Shown: positions 63,910-64,000 of the stretch, in pieces
Layout: the number at the start of each line of letters is the position of its first letter
Numbering within the stretch: the first letter of the stretch is position 1
Assembly: GCF_006346335.1 (NCBI RefSeq)
Contig: NZ_VDMC01000006.1
Span: forward strand, 87,816-151,815
From: Aequorivita sinensis
GTDB lineage: Bacteria > Bacteroidota > Bacteroidia > Flavobacteriales > Flavobacteriaceae
DNA length: 64,000 nt
Direction: 5' to 3'
Notes under the pieces: model-generated
What the model was told of the DNA's origin: nothing
The model's database searches: none
What the model saw: only the letters and a program-made list of their open reading frames with translations
Position numbers and translations under genes: made by a program

Positions 63910-64000
63910 TGTGACATTTTTTTTAAGCCACTTTATTAGTTTTCCCTCTTAATTTAATTTCCATTTCTAGAGGGGAAATATACCCTAGAGATGAATGTAG
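63910..64000 (-). mobile_element. IS3-family insertion sequence (partial)
   Basis: From TGTGACAT at 63910, an IS-like end, to the window edge. It contains the last 25 codons of an IS3-type transposase on the minus strand (63923-64000). The target-site duplication and the other end lie outside the window. Confidence 0.7.
63923..64000 (-). CDS. IS3-family transposase OrfB C-terminus (partial)
   Basis: The minus-strand frame from 64000 reads LHSSLGYISPLEMEIKLRGK and stops at TAA (63925-63923). HSSLGYISPLE is the hallmark C-terminal segment of IS3-family DDE transposases (NxxRxHSxLGYxSPxEFE). The start is beyond the window. Confidence 0.85.
   Translation of the reverse strand, partial: LHSSLGYISPLEMEIKLRGKTNKVA

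Overview
The window looks like a chromosomal segment of a marine-type Flavobacteriia (Bacteroidota). The signs are low GC, promoters of the Bacteroidota type (TTG-N17..20-TAnnTTTG), a SusC/SusD pair, and Bacteroidota-typical families such as DUF4252, the PspC/DUF2807/PadR group, gliding-bacterium style lipoproteins, a LolA-LptF/G pair behind FtsK and a DUF6952 redox protein. The genus cannot be fixed from the sequence alone.

Left edge (1-8414): a compact, very AT-rich plus-strand operon encodes a dynamin-like GTPase (its 5' end lies outside the window), a small C-terminally membrane-anchored protein, a HerA/FtsK-type ATPase with a Ser/Thr-rich insert, and a coiled-coil protein ending in an HNH-like nuclease module. 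Gaps between the genes are 0-3 bp. I know no established named system with this gene set, and it is the best candidate here for an undescribed, probably defensive, system. Two 56-codon membrane-peptide genes and a divergent WYL-domain regulator with a palindrome between them follow.

Core region (8506-52533): mostly ordinary chromosomal genes. It holds a YeeE/YedE sulfur-transport pair, acetyl-CoA synthetase, a cysteine desulfurase, a PD40/M1-peptidase/amidohydrolase group, a fasciclin lipoprotein, a BON-LysM protein, an AAA+/VWA pair, an alpha/beta hydrolase-OsmC fusion, Cu/Zn SOD, lipoamide dehydrogenase, a methionine gamma-lyase-like enzyme and NhaC. A peroxide-defence block (AhpC, thioredoxin, DUF6952, Tpx) comes next. 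It is followed by DgkA, FtsK-LolA-LptF/G, RibB with a degenerate GTP cyclohydrolase II domain, an acyl-CoA carboxylase beta subunit, PurB, an ECF sigma/anti-sigma/DUF4252 operon, an S41 protease, the DUF4870-PadR-PspC-DUF2807 envelope-stress-like operon and thioredoxin reductase. Many gene ends carry clear bidirectional hairpin terminators.

Island (52770-58942): it begins at tRNA-Pro(GGG), followed by a truncated tyrosine recombinase. It then holds a series of accessory genes: a large PIN-like protein, a DUF2188 pair, a DUF4143 fragment, an AbiEii-type toxin-antitoxin pair and an XRE regulator. A family of related roughly 50-200 bp repeats sits at the 3' end of each minus-strand cargo unit, giving the region a cassette-like architecture.

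Right edge (58943-64000): a stretch that can fold into a nested, pseudoknotted RNA and a degenerate short repeat block precede a visibly GC-richer SusC/SusD polymer-uptake pair. The SusD appears clipped at its C-terminus by an IS3-family element, of which only the transposase C-terminus lies in the window.
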